Numbered from the stretch's first letter, positions 1-8,420 are shown. The stretch is 64,000 nucleotides of DNA from DAMCAP01 sp032059445 (GCA_032059445.1 DAMCAP010000006.1:46746-110745), one strand, 5' to 3'. Made by a program: numbers and translations. Notes: generated by a model from the letters alone, not told the origin.

Positions 1-1
1 T

Positions 2-583
2 ATCAAAGAAACCATCGGTGTAGAGCAGTTCGATTGTATCTCAGGTGGTGAGCGTCGGGATTGGTTTTTTTCCCTGCCTGTAGCAAAGCTGCTGGGTAAG
101 CCTCATCTGACCATATTTAAAGATGGTGCGGTTAGACTCTTAGATGAGAGCGGCTCTCATCCTGTGGAGAGCTTACAAGGTAAGCGGGTGCTCCACATAG
201 CTGATCTGATTACCGAAGCCTCAAGCTACGAGCGGGCATGGATCCCCGCAGTGAAGGCACTAGGCGGTGAGATGCACTGGAGCATCGTGGTGGTAGATCG
301 TATGCAGGGGGGCGGTGAGCTGCTAGCTGCCCACGGAGTCAAGAGCTACGCCCTTGCTTCGGTGGAGACCACCCTCTTTGATACCGCAAAGGCACTGCGC
401 TTGATCAATGACGCCCAGTATAAGATGCTCTGTGACTTTTTGGCAGAGCCTACAGGCTCGATGCGCAGCTTTTTGACAGAGCATCCCGAGTTTTTATGCG
501 ATGCGCTGGCAGGTGACCCCAAAACGGCTGCAAGAGCAAAGCTCTGCTTAGAGAAAGATTTTTATGGTGTAAAGCTCTCATAG
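2..583 (+). CDS. Orotate phosphoribosyltransferase-like protein, 5' truncated
   Basis: The reading frame is already open at base 2, so the N-terminus lies outside the window; 193 residues remain. A type I phosphoribosyltransferase is suggested by the segment ISGGERRDWFFSLPVA near the start and by the acidic PRPP-binding loop IVVVDRMQGGGELL about residues 97-110, the usual form of this loop in orotate PRTases (VVVDR-x-(E/Q)GG). Such enzymes convert orotate and PRPP to OMP in pyrimidine synthesis. The C-terminal 60 residues after the loop are helical and not diagnostic. No other pyrimidine gene is visible. The family call is good; orotate rather than another base as substrate is inference. Confidence 0.7.
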   Translation: MKETIGVEQFDCISGGERRDWFFSLPVAKLLGKPHLTIFKDGAVRLLDESGSHPVESLQGKRVLHIADLITEASSYERAWIPAVKALGGEMHWSIVVVDRMQGGGELLAAHGVKSYALASVETTLFDTAKALRLINDAQYKMLCDFLAEPTGSMRSFLTEHPEFLCDALAGDPKTAARAKLCLEKDFYGVKLS

Positions 584-614
584 TACTTTGGTATAAAATG
601 AATGCGAGGTTGTT

Positions 615-1115
615 ATGGATGTAATCGTAAGAGCAGCTGCCATGAACGATGCAGAGCCACTATGGGAAATGATGTCGGCACTTGACTCAGAAACAAACTA
701 CATGATGTATGAGCCAGGGGAACGAAGCAGAAACTTGAATATAGTACAATCTAATATACAGCAAGCTGTGGAGGGTGACAATTTGCTTTTGGTCGCAGAG
801 GCAGATGATACTATCGTCGGGTACATAGCTGCTCAAAAAGGCAAGCTGCAAAGAGTAAAGCATACCGCATATATTGTTGTCGGTATACGAGCTTCGTATC
901 AAAATCAAGGCATCGGCACGCGATTTTTTCAGCAACTGGATAACTGGGCTAAGGATAAACGTGTAACTCGACTTGAATTGACGGTCATGTGCCCTAATCT
1001 CGCTGCAAAGCATCTGTATGCCAAAAACGGATTTGAAATTGAGGGGATTAAAAAGCGATCGATGCGTGTTGATGGTGTATATGTAGATGAATATTACATG
1101 GCAAAACTGCTATAG
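615..1115 (+). CDS. GNAT family N-acetyltransferase
   Basis: A 166-residue protein of normal GNAT length. The acetyl-CoA pyrophosphate loop is visible as Q-N-Q-G-I-G at about residues 103-108, preceded by the beta-4 strand (YIVVGIRASY) and followed by the helix TRFFQQLDNWA. The motif B region LYAKNGFEIEG near residue 140 is typical of RimI/L-type members. A weak Shine-Dalgarno (GAGG) precedes the ATG and a TATAAA-like -10 lies in the 31-base gap after the upstream gene, so it may have its own promoter. The acetylated substrate cannot be told from sequence. Confidence 0.88.
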   Translation: MDVIVRAAAMNDAEPLWEMMSALDSETNYMMYEPGERSRNLNIVQSNIQQAVEGDNLLLVAEADDTIVGYIAAQKGKLQRVKHTAYIVVGIRASYQNQGIGTRFFQQLDNWAKDKRVTRLELTVMCPNLAAKHLYAKNGFEIEGIKKRSMRVDGVYVDEYYMAKLL

Positions 1116-1258
1116 CCAGTATGCGATAGTGATAAAGAATCTGTTATAGCATTATCAGCACAGGTAACACAATTACTTGCTATATTTAAGAAATCCTTTT
1201 ATAATAGCAAACCCAGTTGGACGAGGGCTCTCGCAATAAAAGGGCACTACAGCGAAAC

Positions 1259-1295
1259 AGGCAGGAGGGTAATTTCCCTCCTGCCTATCTCTTTT
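1259..1295 (+). terminator. Rho-independent terminator after the acetyltransferase
   Basis: A perfect 11-bp stem (AGGCAGGAGGG / CCCTCCTGCCT, 1259-1269 and 1276-1286) with a 6-base loop is followed by ATCTCTTTTT. It lies 140 bases beyond the acetyltransferase stop. The rest of 1116-1522 shows no supported gene; a small CCGGCT/AGCCGG hairpin lies near 1396-1412. Confidence 0.75.
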
Positions 1296-1522
1296 TGAAC
1301 ATGTTTTTAGAGTATAATCAGTAGATAAGGCGGTGAGGATTTTAACTTCTTGCAAGATAAACAAATACTTCTAAGAGTTTTTTAGCTTGCGAAGATGTCC
1401 GGCTTATTGAGCCGGTGGATTTAATCAGCAACGACTTTTATTTGTTACAGTTGGAGCATAGTGCGAAGTAACCTTATATAGGGATAGTGACCATAAACTT
1501 CTAGTTTGCTTCTAAATAATGC

Positions 1523-1577
1523 TTGACAGAGATGCTTTTTTATCCTATAATTTAAACATGTTTAATACATGTTTAAT
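1523..1577 (+). promoter_or_regulatory. Sigma-A promoter with overlapping palindromic/tandem operator
   Basis: TTGACA (1523-1528), a 17-base spacer and TATAAT (1546-1551) form a consensus promoter for the TetR gene. Directly after the -10 is a perfect 14-bp palindrome TTAAACATGTTTAA (1552-1565), and the 11-mer ACATGTTTAAT occurs twice in tandem (1556-1566, 1567-1577). A repressor bound here would cover the transcription start, which suggests autoregulation by the TetR protein (inference). Confidence 0.82.
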
Positions 1578-1590
1578 GGAGGGTCCTAAT

Positions 1591-2166
1591 ATGGCTACTC
1601 AGGATACAAGAAGAACTCTCATAGATACCACGAAACGGTTGCTGACCGAAGGTACGCCCCTCGAAACCTTGACGGCACGGCAAATTTCTACTGAAGCAGG
1701 AACAAATCTAGCGATGATAAACTATAGCTTTAAATCCAAGGATGAGCTGTTAAAAATTGCCATTGACGAGATTATAGCCGAAGAATTTGATCAGCACTCC
1801 CACATAGAGACACCAAACATACCAGCCAAGGAGCAACTGCGTAATTTGCTACTTCATATTTGTTATGCAATGATTAAATATCGAGAGCTTACTAAGTTAT
1901 CGATACCATACTTAATGTTAAATGAAGAAATCTCTCTGCCCCTCGATATACTTCCCTACATCAAAATCCATTTCGGAGCTCAAAAAAGTGACACCGATTG
2001 CCGTATAATCGCATTTCAAATGGTATATACAATGCAGCTGATTTTTTATAGGGCAGATGATTTTCGCAAGTATTGTGGAGTTGACATTACCAATCAACAG
2101 CAATTACAGGGCTTCCTTGATGCACAGTTAAATTTATTTTTGGGAGGTGCCACTGATGAAAAATAG
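1591..2166 (+). CDS. TetR/AcrR family transcriptional regulator
   Basis: 191 residues from the ATG at 1591, chosen because GGAGG lies 9 bases upstream; an in-frame ATG at 1519 is rejected because it lies upstream of the promoter -35 box. The N-terminal helix-turn-helix is typical TetR: TRRTLIDTTKRLL, then LTARQISTEAGTNLAMINYSFKSKDELLKIA with the (Y/I)-x-(Y/H)-F-x-(S/N)-K-(D/E)-(E/A)-L signature. The C-terminal ligand domain is unassigned. The gene overlaps the next by 11 bases. The overlapping operator predicts autorepression, and the two membrane proteins downstream are the likely regulated cargo. Confidence 0.88.
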   Translation: MATQDTRRTLIDTTKRLLTEGTPLETLTARQISTEAGTNLAMINYSFKSKDELLKIAIDEIIAEEFDQHSHIETPNIPAKEQLRNLLLHICYAMIKYRELTKLSIPYLMLNEEISLPLDILPYIKIHFGAQKSDTDCRIIAFQMVYTMQLIFYRADDFRKYCGVDITNQQQLQGFLDAQLNLFLGGATDEK

Positions 2167-2542
2167 TCTAAAGATACTCTCGCTAACTTCTTTTATATTT
2201 GCTACTCCTGCACTTATCGTGGTCGACTGGTACTACACAGGCAACGGGATCTTGATCATGTTCCTTTTAGTAACAATCGGGCTTGTTCTTGACCAAATTG
2301 TACGAATGAACTACCCGAGCGACATCGTCGTTCCACTCTCCAATTACCATATTAATAAGCTACTTAACATATTTACACTCGTTTTGCTTGTTCAATCTCC
2401 CATGGCATTGATTTTTGGCAACAAGGTGATGGATAAATTAGGTTTTTGGCTCATGACAATCATGATTTGCCTTGGTCTTGTACTCAATCAAATTGCGAGA
2501 TTGAGATTCAGCTATTGTATAGAAAAGGAGGATAATGATTAA
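2156..2542 (+). CDS. Small integral membrane protein, TetR operon
   Basis: 128 residues with about four hydrophobic segments (LSLTSFIFATPALIVVDW; ILIMFLLVTIGLVLD; IFTLVLLVQSPMALIFG; LGFWLMTIMICLGLVL). The two halves look like an internal duplication: each ends with G-L-V-L-(D/N)-Q-I-(V/A)-R. The ATG at 2156 is preferred over GTG 2147 because GGGAGG is correctly spaced, and it overlaps the TetR stop, implying translational coupling. I do not recognise the family. Position in a TetR autoregulated operon suggests a role in membrane stress or export, but that is only context. Confidence 0.75.
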   Translation: MKNSLKILSLTSFIFATPALIVVDWYYTGNGILIMFLLVTIGLVLDQIVRMNYPSDIVVPLSNYHINKLLNIFTLVLLVQSPMALIFGNKVMDKLGFWLMTIMICLGLVLNQIARLRFSYCIEKEDND

Positions 2543-2721
2543 TGGCTATTTTGTTAAAGATAATGGGAGGCACATCGATCTTGATGCTGATTTGCACCAT
2601 TATCTGTGGGTCGTGGATACGGTTTCATCCTCAGGAGGATATGCAATTTCATTTTGTGCTATCACTTACAACAGTTGTCATTTCACTACTAACCATTGTT
2701 TTATTCATGCTCAAGAAGTAA
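2542..2721 (+). CDS. 59-residue membrane protein, third gene of the TetR operon
   Basis: A short frame starting at the ATG that overlaps the preceding stop by one base (TAATG), with an AAAGGAGG Shine-Dalgarno 8-10 bases upstream. It encodes two clear hydrophobic helices (ILMLICTIICGSW and VLSLTTVVISLLTIVLFML) and ends in Lys-Lys. Another frame here (2535-2738) is longer but has no hydrophobic pattern and a worse start, so I take this one. Tight coupling, a strong ribosome site and the terminator 19 bases after the stop support it as a real gene. Function unknown; it probably acts with its upstream neighbour. Confidence 0.72.
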   Translation: MAILLKIMGGTSILMLICTIICGSWIRFHPQEDMQFHFVLSLTTVVISLLTIVLFMLKK

Positions 2722-2739
2722 TTAGCTTTATCTATTGAG

Positions 2740-2782
2740 AGAGATACCAAGGATGAAATCATGGTATCTCTGCTTTTATTTA
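2740..2782 (+). terminator. Terminator of the TetR operon
   Basis: A perfect 10-bp stem AGAGATACCA / TGGTATCTCT (2740-2749 and 2762-2771) with a 12-base loop is followed by GCTTTTATTT. It closes the three-gene TetR operon. Confidence 0.8.
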
Positions 2783-2915
2783 TAATAACCTAACGATGTT
2801 TCTTGTGCTGTAAGGAGAAAGCTTGTAGGCGATATCGGGCAAACTTTGCTTTTTTTACATAGACAGCCCAACAGGGGTAGAATCCTGGAGATTTTTATGA
2901 TAAAATCATGGTGGT

Positions 2916-2946
2916 ATGTGAAATAAAATAAATCCTTATTTCATAT
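2916..2946. promoter_or_regulatory. Inverted repeat upstream of the DUF401 permease
   Basis: ATGTGAAATAA (2916-2926) and TTATTTCATAT (2936-2946) form an inverted repeat with one G-T mismatch, 48 bases before the permease start. It may be an operator or a leader hairpin; no regulator gene for it is visible nearby. Confidence 0.4.
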
Positions 2947-2993
2947 GGTTTGATAGGGCAATGAAATGACAGTATAGAAATTGGGGGAATGTT

Positions 2994-4211
2994 ATGTATC
3001 AGTTGGCCATGGTTGGCGTAGCCTTCGTATGCCTCTTTATCATGCTCAAAAAAAAGGTGAATTTCGGGGCAGCAATGGCAATTACAGCAGTTATTTTGAC
3101 ACTATTGGCGGGCCTAGGGCTTAAAGGCTTAATGGAGGTCATTTATCAGACCCTTACTTCGCCAAAGTCTTTTGATACCTGTGCGGCGGTATTTACCATC
3201 GGCATTTTGGGTGGTCTGTGCGGGCGTTACGGCTTGCTTTATCGCATTGTAGATGGCCTTGGTGATCTGATCAGCAGCAAAAAAGTAATCGCAATGATTA
3301 TCCCTGCACTTATGGGTATGATGCCTGTACCCGGTGGAGCGGTTATGTCGGTACCGTTTATCGATAAGCTGGGTGAGGATATCGAGCTCTCCCAACCAAG
3401 GAAGTCGGCAATTAACCTTGTGTTTCGGCATGTGAGTATGCTGGTGCTGCCTTATTCCACCTCCCTGCTGATGATCAGTAGCATTCTTCCCCAAGTGGGT
3501 CTTTATGACATCATCCCTCTCAATGCAGCGTTTATCGTTGTGCTGTTACTAGCGGGCTATTATTGTTTTATTAAGGATGTAAAGATCCTGCAACCCAATC
3601 AAGCTTCCTTCAGCTTTAAAAAGCTAGCAAGGTTTCTGATAGATATGTCTCCAATCTATGTGTGTATTATCCTAAACTTTAGCTTCGGAATCCCAATTTA
3701 TTTAGGTGCGATCGTAAGCTTCTTGATTGTATACCTGCTTAGTGACAAGGTGGATTTCTGGGGTAAGTTTAAGGCATCGGTCAACTTTAATGTAGTGGGT
3801 ACCATCCTTGGCGTGCTGCTGCTGCAAAATGTCATCGGCAGGCTCGATGGGCTTCTGGGACTTCTGACCGGTTCAATTGGCACAGGACTGTGGGCAATGG
3901 GGCTGCTGGCAGTGGCTGCTTGGTTCTTTGGCACCATCACTGGCTTGTCGCTTGCTTCATTGGGTATAATACTGCCTATCTTAGGTGCTATGGGTCTTAG
4001 TGGCAATGCACTGCTGGTCTACACCTATGCCGTATTTGTTTCTTCTTACATAGGGTATTTCTTCTCTCCACTACATCTGTGTCAGGTATTTACCAATGAG
4101 TTCCTCTGTGTTTCTACCGGAGAGATTTACACCGAATATCGCAGGTATTTTGTGATTACAATCCTTACAGCGGTTGTGACTTCACTGGGCTTCTATTTCT
4201 TATTGATTTAA
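2994..4211 (+). CDS. DUF401-type integral membrane transporter
   Basis: 405 residues, strongly hydrophobic throughout with about ten membrane segments. The conserved core MPVPGGAVMSVPF around residues 108-120, followed by SQPRKSAINLVFRHV, matches the DUF401 (TIGR00529) family within the ion-transporter superfamily of carboxylate carriers. The family has no firmly established substrate. It lies 122 bases upstream of the class I fumarase alpha gene in the same direction, so a C4-dicarboxylate such as fumarate, malate or tartrate is a reasonable inference. The start has a GGGGGA Shine-Dalgarno. A strong hairpin, not a clear terminator, separates it from the fumarase genes. Confidence 0.78.
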   Translation: MYQLAMVGVAFVCLFIMLKKKVNFGAAMAITAVILTLLAGLGLKGLMEVIYQTLTSPKSFDTCAAVFTIGILGGLCGRYGLLYRIVDGLGDLISSKKVIAMIIPALMGMMPVPGGAVMSVPFIDKLGEDIELSQPRKSAINLVFRHVSMLVLPYSTSLLMISSILPQVGLYDIIPLNAAFIVVLLLAGYYCFIKDVKILQPNQASFSFKKLARFLIDMSPIYVCIILNFSFGIPIYLGAIVSFLIVYLLSDKVDFWGKFKASVNFNVVGTILGVLLLQNVIGRLDGLLGLLTGSIGTGLWAMGLLAVAAWFFGTITGLSLASLGIILPILGAMGLSGNALLVYTYAVFVSSYIGYFFSPLHLCQVFTNEFLCVSTGEIYTEYRRYFVITILTAVVTSLGFYFLLI

Positions 4212-4240
4212 ATGACAGCGTTGATTTTTTATCATCTTTG

Positions 4241-4272
4241 GGCTTGCAGGCTTTCGTGGCCTAGCAAGCCCT
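4241..4272 (+). other. Intercistronic hairpin before fumarase alpha
   Basis: GGGCTTGC (4241-4248) pairs with GCAAGCCC (4265-4272), extended inward by AGGC/GCCT. No T-run follows, so it looks like an mRNA processing or stability hairpin rather than a terminator. Confidence 0.5.
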
Positions 4273-4333
4273 TGACGCTTATAGGCATGTGAAGTACGAT
4301 AGCTAATCGCCCTTGGGGCAGGAGGAGATTATA

Positions 4334-5179
4334 ATGCGGCAGATCAATATAGCAGAGATTACGGATACAGTGGCAGAGTTGTTTTTAGAGGCCAACTATG
4401 TGATGAGCGAGGATGTAACGCAGGCGATTACAGGATTCCTGGCAAAAGAGACTTCCCCCATAGGAAGCAGTGTCTTGGATCAGATCCTTCGCAACAATCA
4501 AATCGCAGCCTCAGAGAGGATCGCCATCTGTCAGGATACAGGCATGGCCGTGGTATTTGTCAAGCTTGGTCAAGAGGTGCAGGTCGTAGGGGGCAGCTTT
4601 AATCAAGCGATAAACGATGGCGTAGCAAGAGCATACAACGAGGGGTATCTACGTAAATCCATTGTGGATGACCCGATCTTTGAGAGAAAAAACACCCAGA
4701 CCAATACGCCTGCTGTGATCCATCTGGAGCTGGTGGAGGGGGACGGGCTTGAGATCACTGCTGTAGCAAAGGGCTTTGGCAGTGAAAATATGAGTGTGCT
4801 TGCCATGCTGACTCCTGCCCAAGGTGTAGAAGGAGTAAAGAAGGTGGTACTGGATGCTGCGGCAAAGGCTGGCCCCAACCCCTGCCCGCCCACGGTAATC
4901 GGAGTGGGGGTAGGCGGCACCATGGAAAAAGCCGCTCAACTGGCAAAGCAGGCGACAATTCGGGAGCTGGGTAGTCGTAACCCCAACCCTATGTATGCCG
5001 CTTTGGAAGAGGAGCTCCTGACCGAAATCAATAAGCTGGGTATTGGACCCAGCGGCACTGGCGGCAATACAACCTCCATCGGAGTCAACATAGAGTATTA
5101 CCCTACCCATATTGCAGGCTTGCCGGTGGCTGTCAATGTGTGCTGTCATGCGGTACGCCACGCAAGTCGTGTGCTTTAA
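4334..5179 (+). CDS. Class I fumarate hydratase (or L-tartrate dehydratase) alpha subunit
   Basis: 281 residues from the ATG at 4334, which has a strong AGGAGGAG site. This is the iron-sulfur catalytic domain of two-subunit class I fumarases, which hydrate fumarate to malate. Three cysteine sites expected to hold the 4Fe-4S cluster are present: ICQDTGMA near residue 60, PNPCPPTVIGVGVGG near residue 180 and VNVCCHAVRHA near the C-terminus. TtdA of tartrate dehydratase has the same architecture, so the substrate is not fully settled. The partner subunit lies 237 bases downstream, an unusually wide gap, and a DUF401 permease precedes it, giving a small dicarboxylate uptake and conversion cluster. 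Confidence 0.9.
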   Translation: MRQINIAEITDTVAELFLEANYVMSEDVTQAITGFLAKETSPIGSSVLDQILRNNQIAASERIAICQDTGMAVVFVKLGQEVQVVGGSFNQAINDGVARAYNEGYLRKSIVDDPIFERKNTQTNTPAVIHLELVEGDGLEITAVAKGFGSENMSVLAMLTPAQGVEGVKKVVLDAAAKAGPNPCPPTVIGVGVGGTMEKAAQLAKQATIRELGSRNPNPMYAALEEELLTEINKLGIGPSGTGGNTTSIGVNIEYYPTHIAGLPVAVNVCCHAVRHASRVL

Positions 5180-5268
5180 TCGATATTCATTGCATCACGG
5201 GCTTTATTATGCTATATTTTATTCAAAAGCTAGAGCATCGGCATTGTTGATGGATCATTGCAGACACT

Positions 5269-5298
5269 TTTCCACATCTATCGCACAAGATGTGGAAA
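5269..5298 (+). other. Hairpin in the fumarase alpha-beta gap
   Basis: TTTCCACATC (5269-5278) and GATGTGGAAA (5289-5298) form a perfect 10-bp stem with a 10-base loop. No T-run follows. It could protect a processed mRNA end and set the alpha:beta ratio. No gene is supported in 5180-5416. Confidence 0.5.
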
Positions 5299-5416
5299 GC
5301 TATGCTGGAATCGACGATCAAGACGTAAGCGATAAAAAATCACTTCGCTCTTAAGCTCTGCTTGGCAACTGCCCGTGAGCTACAGCAGACAAAAAGATCA
5401 TGAAACGGAGTTTAAT

Positions 5417-5977
5417 ATGAATGATGTGATCAAACTTACCCTGCCTGTAGATGACAGCATCACCCAGCACCTAAAAGCGGGAGATAAAGTAGAGCTGACA
5501 GGCTGGGTATATACCGGTAGAGATGCCGCACATAAGCGACTCTGCCAGTTGTTGACAGAGGGCAAAGAGCTTCCTTTTGACATCAAGGGGCAGGCTATCT
5601 ACTATGTGGGCCCTGCACCTGCAAAGCCCGGCTATGCTGTGGGCTCTGCGGGGCCTACCACCAGCTATAGGATGGATAGCTACACTCCACCACTATTGGA
5701 GCAGGGGCTTAAGCTAATGATTGGTAAGGGGCAGCGCTCCAAACAGGTGATCGATGCCATGATCCAGCATAAGGCAGTGTACCTAGGGGTGGTAGGCGGC
5801 GTCGCAGCACTGGTATCTCGCAGTATCAAGCAAAGCGAGGTAATCGCTTACCCAGACCTTGGTGCAGAAGCGGTGCATCGGTTTTATGTTGAGGATTTCC
5901 CTGCAACAGTAATCATCGATTGTATGGGTAACAATCTCTATGAAACCGAGCCCCCTAAGTATCGAATAACCGACTAA
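5417..5977 (+). CDS. Class I fumarate hydratase (or L-tartrate dehydratase) beta subunit
   Basis: 186 residues from the ATG at 5417 (GGAG 7-10 bases upstream; an in-frame start at 5375 lacks a site). This is the swivelling C-terminal domain of class I fumarase: GDKVELTGWVYTGRDAAHKRL at the N-terminus, the conserved IYYVGPAPAKPGYAVGSAGPTT segment, MIGKG, and VVGGVAALVSRSIK. It pairs with the alpha subunit upstream to form the active enzyme. Normal length for a stand-alone beta chain. The ribosome site is weaker than that of alpha. Confidence 0.9.
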   Translation: MNDVIKLTLPVDDSITQHLKAGDKVELTGWVYTGRDAAHKRLCQLLTEGKELPFDIKGQAIYYVGPAPAKPGYAVGSAGPTTSYRMDSYTPPLLEQGLKLMIGKGQRSKQVIDAMIQHKAVYLGVVGGVAALVSRSIKQSEVIAYPDLGAEAVHRFYVEDFPATVIIDCMGNNLYETEPPKYRITD

Positions 5978-6002
5978 GTTTACGCAGGCAAGGAGCCCTA
6001 TC

Positions 6003-7187
6003 ATGAAACAATCACATAAAGTAACCTATGGCATACTGGCGCTGCTGCTGTGCATCGGTGGGCTTGCTTGGCTTTCCGAGTATAGTGCCACCCCACTGCA
6101 AAGCAGCCATCCCACTCAGGAGCAGCAGGAGCCTGCACCTGTGCCGTTTACACCCCGCAGTGTTAGGCTGATTGCCGCAGGGGATAACCTGATCCATGAT
6201 GTAATCTATCAGCAGGCAAGGGCAAGAGCGGGCGGTGAAGGCTATGATTTTGATGCGGCTTATGCGCAGGTCGAGAAGCTTTTTGATCCCGAGGCGCTTA
6301 CCTTTATTAATCAAGAAACCCCGCTGGCATCAAAGATCCTGCCTTTGTCAAATTACCCAATGTTTAATTCGCCCACCGAAGTAGGGGACAAGCTGGTGGA
6401 GATGGGTTTTGACGCTATCAATCATGCCAATAACCATATGCTTGATAAAGGCGAAAAAGGTCTGCTTGCAACAATGGATTATTGGGAAGCTCAGCCTGTT
6501 GTCTTTATAGGGGCATGGCGGAGCAAGGAAGAAGCGGATAAACCGATTATTGTAACGAAAAACGGCGTTGATATCGGCTTTGTAGCAGTCGCCGAGCAGA
6601 CAAACGGTCTGAGCCTACCCCAAGGCAGCCCGGTGCACTACCTTCTATCTTCTGATCTTGCTGGGATTAAGCGTCAGGTCGAGCTTACCCAGGCACACTG
6701 CGATTATCTTGTGGTGTCGATCCACTGGGGAGAAGAAAATGTGTTTAGCACCACCCCGGCTCAGGATGCATTGGCACAGGAGCTGGCAGATATGGGGGTT
6801 GATCTGGTATTGGGGCATCATTCCCATACCTTAGCACCCATGGAGTGGCTGCAAGGCAAGGAAGGGAAAAAGACACTGGTCGTCTACTCTCTTGGCAACT
6901 TTATCTCTGCCATGGCTTCCCCGCAAAATATGCTGGGTGGTGTGCTGGATATGCAGCTGGTGGAGGATACCACTACAGGGGAATTTACCGTAAAGTCGGC
7001 GCAGATGATCCCAGTGGTTACCCATTATGGCTATAGGTATCAAGATCTTAAGCTGTACCCCTTGGCAGAGTATACCGATCAGCTGGCAAAGGAGCACGGT
7101 ATACGTGGGAAGCACCCGAACTTTAGTCGAGGGTATCTTTGGGAGATCTATCATAAGGTGATCCCGAAGGAGTTTGCGACCGCATAA
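6003..7187 (+). CDS. CapA-family metallophosphoesterase-like membrane-anchored protein
   Basis: 394 residues with an N-terminal membrane anchor (ILALLLCIGGLAWL, about residues 11-24) and a proline-rich linker, so the body is outside the cell. The CapA/PGA_cap fold is shown by RLIAAGDNLIHD (about 55-66), FINQETPL, AINHANNHMLDKG, VVSIHWGEEN, LVLGHHSHTLAPMEW and LVVYSLGNFIS, in the usual order with metal-ligand Asp, Asn and His residues. The family is tied to poly-gamma-glutamate capsule synthesis in Bacillus, but most clostridial members have no capB/capC partner, and none is visible here. A role in envelope or peptidoglycan metabolism is inference. Confidence 0.88.
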   Translation: MKQSHKVTYGILALLLCIGGLAWLSEYSATPLQSSHPTQEQQEPAPVPFTPRSVRLIAAGDNLIHDVIYQQARARAGGEGYDFDAAYAQVEKLFDPEALTFINQETPLASKILPLSNYPMFNSPTEVGDKLVEMGFDAINHANNHMLDKGEKGLLATMDYWEAQPVVFIGAWRSKEEADKPIIVTKNGVDIGFVAVAEQTNGLSLPQGSPVHYLLSSDLAGIKRQVELTQAHCDYLVVSIHWGEENVFSTTPAQDALAQELADMGVDLVLGHHSHTLAPMEWLQGKEGKKTLVVYSLGNFISAMASPQNMLGGVLDMQLVEDTTTGEFTVKSAQMIPVVTHYGYRYQDLKLYPLAEYTDQLAKEHGIRGKHPNFSRGYLWEIYHKVIPKEFATA

Positions 7188-7390
7188 TCGATTTTAAGAG
7201 AGCTTGGAATTGATAAATATGGGATTAGGGCTTTTATTATTTCGATTTATGATATATAATAAACATAGTGTGTGGATTATCATGATTGCTTTTACACTCT
7301 TAGACTGTGCAACGCAGTATTTTATCTAAACCGATGCACTGTATTTATAGTACCTTATGTGATTGATTCTATATAAAGGAGAAGTTTCTG

Positions 7391-8356
7391 ATGAAAAAAC
7401 TATTTGCAGGCGTTTTGACTTTGGCTATGATTCTAAGCATGTCCCTGACTGCGATGGCAAGTGAGCTGATTTCGATTACCCTCGAGGGGGAAGATTACGA
7501 AACAGGCTGCTTCGTGCCAGGTAAGACTTACTATTTAGAGGCTATGGATGGCAAATATCAAATCGACGATGATTTCTTTAAATACTTTAAGACCAAGATT
7601 GATATCCTTGGCGATGGCAAGAAGTATATCACCGGCGCTAAGTTTCAGAAGATGCGCGATGGCTACTACCGCTTGACATTTAAGGTAAACCCTAACTATG
7701 GCTATAAGGATAATGTAGATATTGAGATGCATATCCTTGCTACCGATAAAAAGGATAGTGACAATATTTATACCACAGTACTGAATTTCACAGTAGGCTA
7801 CGGCGGTAATCCGGAGTTCTGTTCTGATGAAGAAATGACGATCTATGCTCGAAATCCTCTCGTTGAGTTTGACGAGTATTTAAAGGGCAAGACCACTAAA
7901 ATTAATTTTGACGACTACGGCTCTTACTCCTTTAAGGTAGGCACAGCTCGTATGATCAACTTTGCCCATACTATCGAGCCCAACACCTCGGTCGAGAATG
8001 CCAACCCCAGCGCTGATCTGACGTTCTTAGATTTCTACGCACGTCCTACCTTTGGCACAGAGGGTACACTGCGCATGTATGCCCCCGATGCAAAGTACCT
8101 CTATAAGGTAGCCAGCGACAATAGCCTGACTCGCTTGATTGCACCAAAAGATGACGATGAGTTCGTGATCAAGACCTCCAGTCTTGACTCCTATGTAGCC
8201 TCCAACATTGCCCTCAAAGCAGTAGGCACCGAGTCAACCGGTGGAAGCACTGAAACCACACAACCTGATGACACCACCCCTGATAATACAAGCAACACTG
8301 GCAGCGGCTCTGGCAGCGGTATAAAGCGAAACCCTGCTACCGGCACAGCAGCATAG
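7391..8356 (+). CDS. Secreted protein with C-terminal NPATG tail
   Basis: 321 residues. A signal peptide is clear (MKKLFAGVLTLAMILSMSLT, cleavage likely after AMAS). The mature protein is acidic, aromatic-rich and beta-type. Residues about 205-275 resemble the C-terminal region of the secreted protein at 19794-20753: both have an L-x-F...P-x-F...G-x-L...Y...YLY pattern and then D-D/G-x-FVI-x-T-x2-L-x2-YV-x-SN. After a Thr/Gly/Ser linker the chain ends in N-P-A-T-G-T-A-A, a tail resembling those on two other secreted proteins here. It has no membrane anchor. Strong AAAGGAGAAG site. Function unknown. Confidence 0.8.
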   Translation: MKKLFAGVLTLAMILSMSLTAMASELISITLEGEDYETGCFVPGKTYYLEAMDGKYQIDDDFFKYFKTKIDILGDGKKYITGAKFQKMRDGYYRLTFKVNPNYGYKDNVDIEMHILATDKKDSDNIYTTVLNFTVGYGGNPEFCSDEEMTIYARNPLVEFDEYLKGKTTKINFDDYGSYSFKVGTARMINFAHTIEPNTSVENANPSADLTFLDFYARPTFGTEGTLRMYAPDAKYLYKVASDNSLTRLIAPKDDDEFVIKTSSLDSYVASNIALKAVGTESTGGSTETTQPDDTTPDNTSNTGSGSGSGIKRNPATGTAA

Positions 8357-8375
8357 GAATGATCTAATTTGAAAT

Positions 8376-8420
8376 AGCAGGCGAAGACAGCAAAAATACG
8401 CTGTCTTCGCCTGCTTTGTT
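8376..8420 (+). terminator. Strong terminator after the secreted protein
   Basis: A perfect 16-bp stem AGCAGGCGAAGACAGC / GCTGTCTTCGCCTGCT (8376-8391 and 8400-8415) followed by TTGTTTG. Downstream, CTATAGAAA occurs twice (8471, 8484) before the next gene and may be an operator. Confidence 0.8.

Noticed and set aside
1173..1364. A 63-codon minus-strand frame over the terminator at 1259-1295
   Set aside because: It runs through a perfect terminator stem and has no domain pattern.
2535..2738. A 67-codon frame overlapping the third gene of the TetR operon
   Set aside because: The alternative frame at 2542-2721 has two clear membrane helices and a better coupled start.
5112..5354. An 80-codon plus-strand frame overlapping the end of fumarase alpha
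   Set aside because: Half of it is a shadow of the fumarase gene and the rest has no motif.
7215..7330. A hydrophobic frame of about 36 codons in the gap before the secreted protein
   Set aside because: No convincing ribosome site and too short to support.
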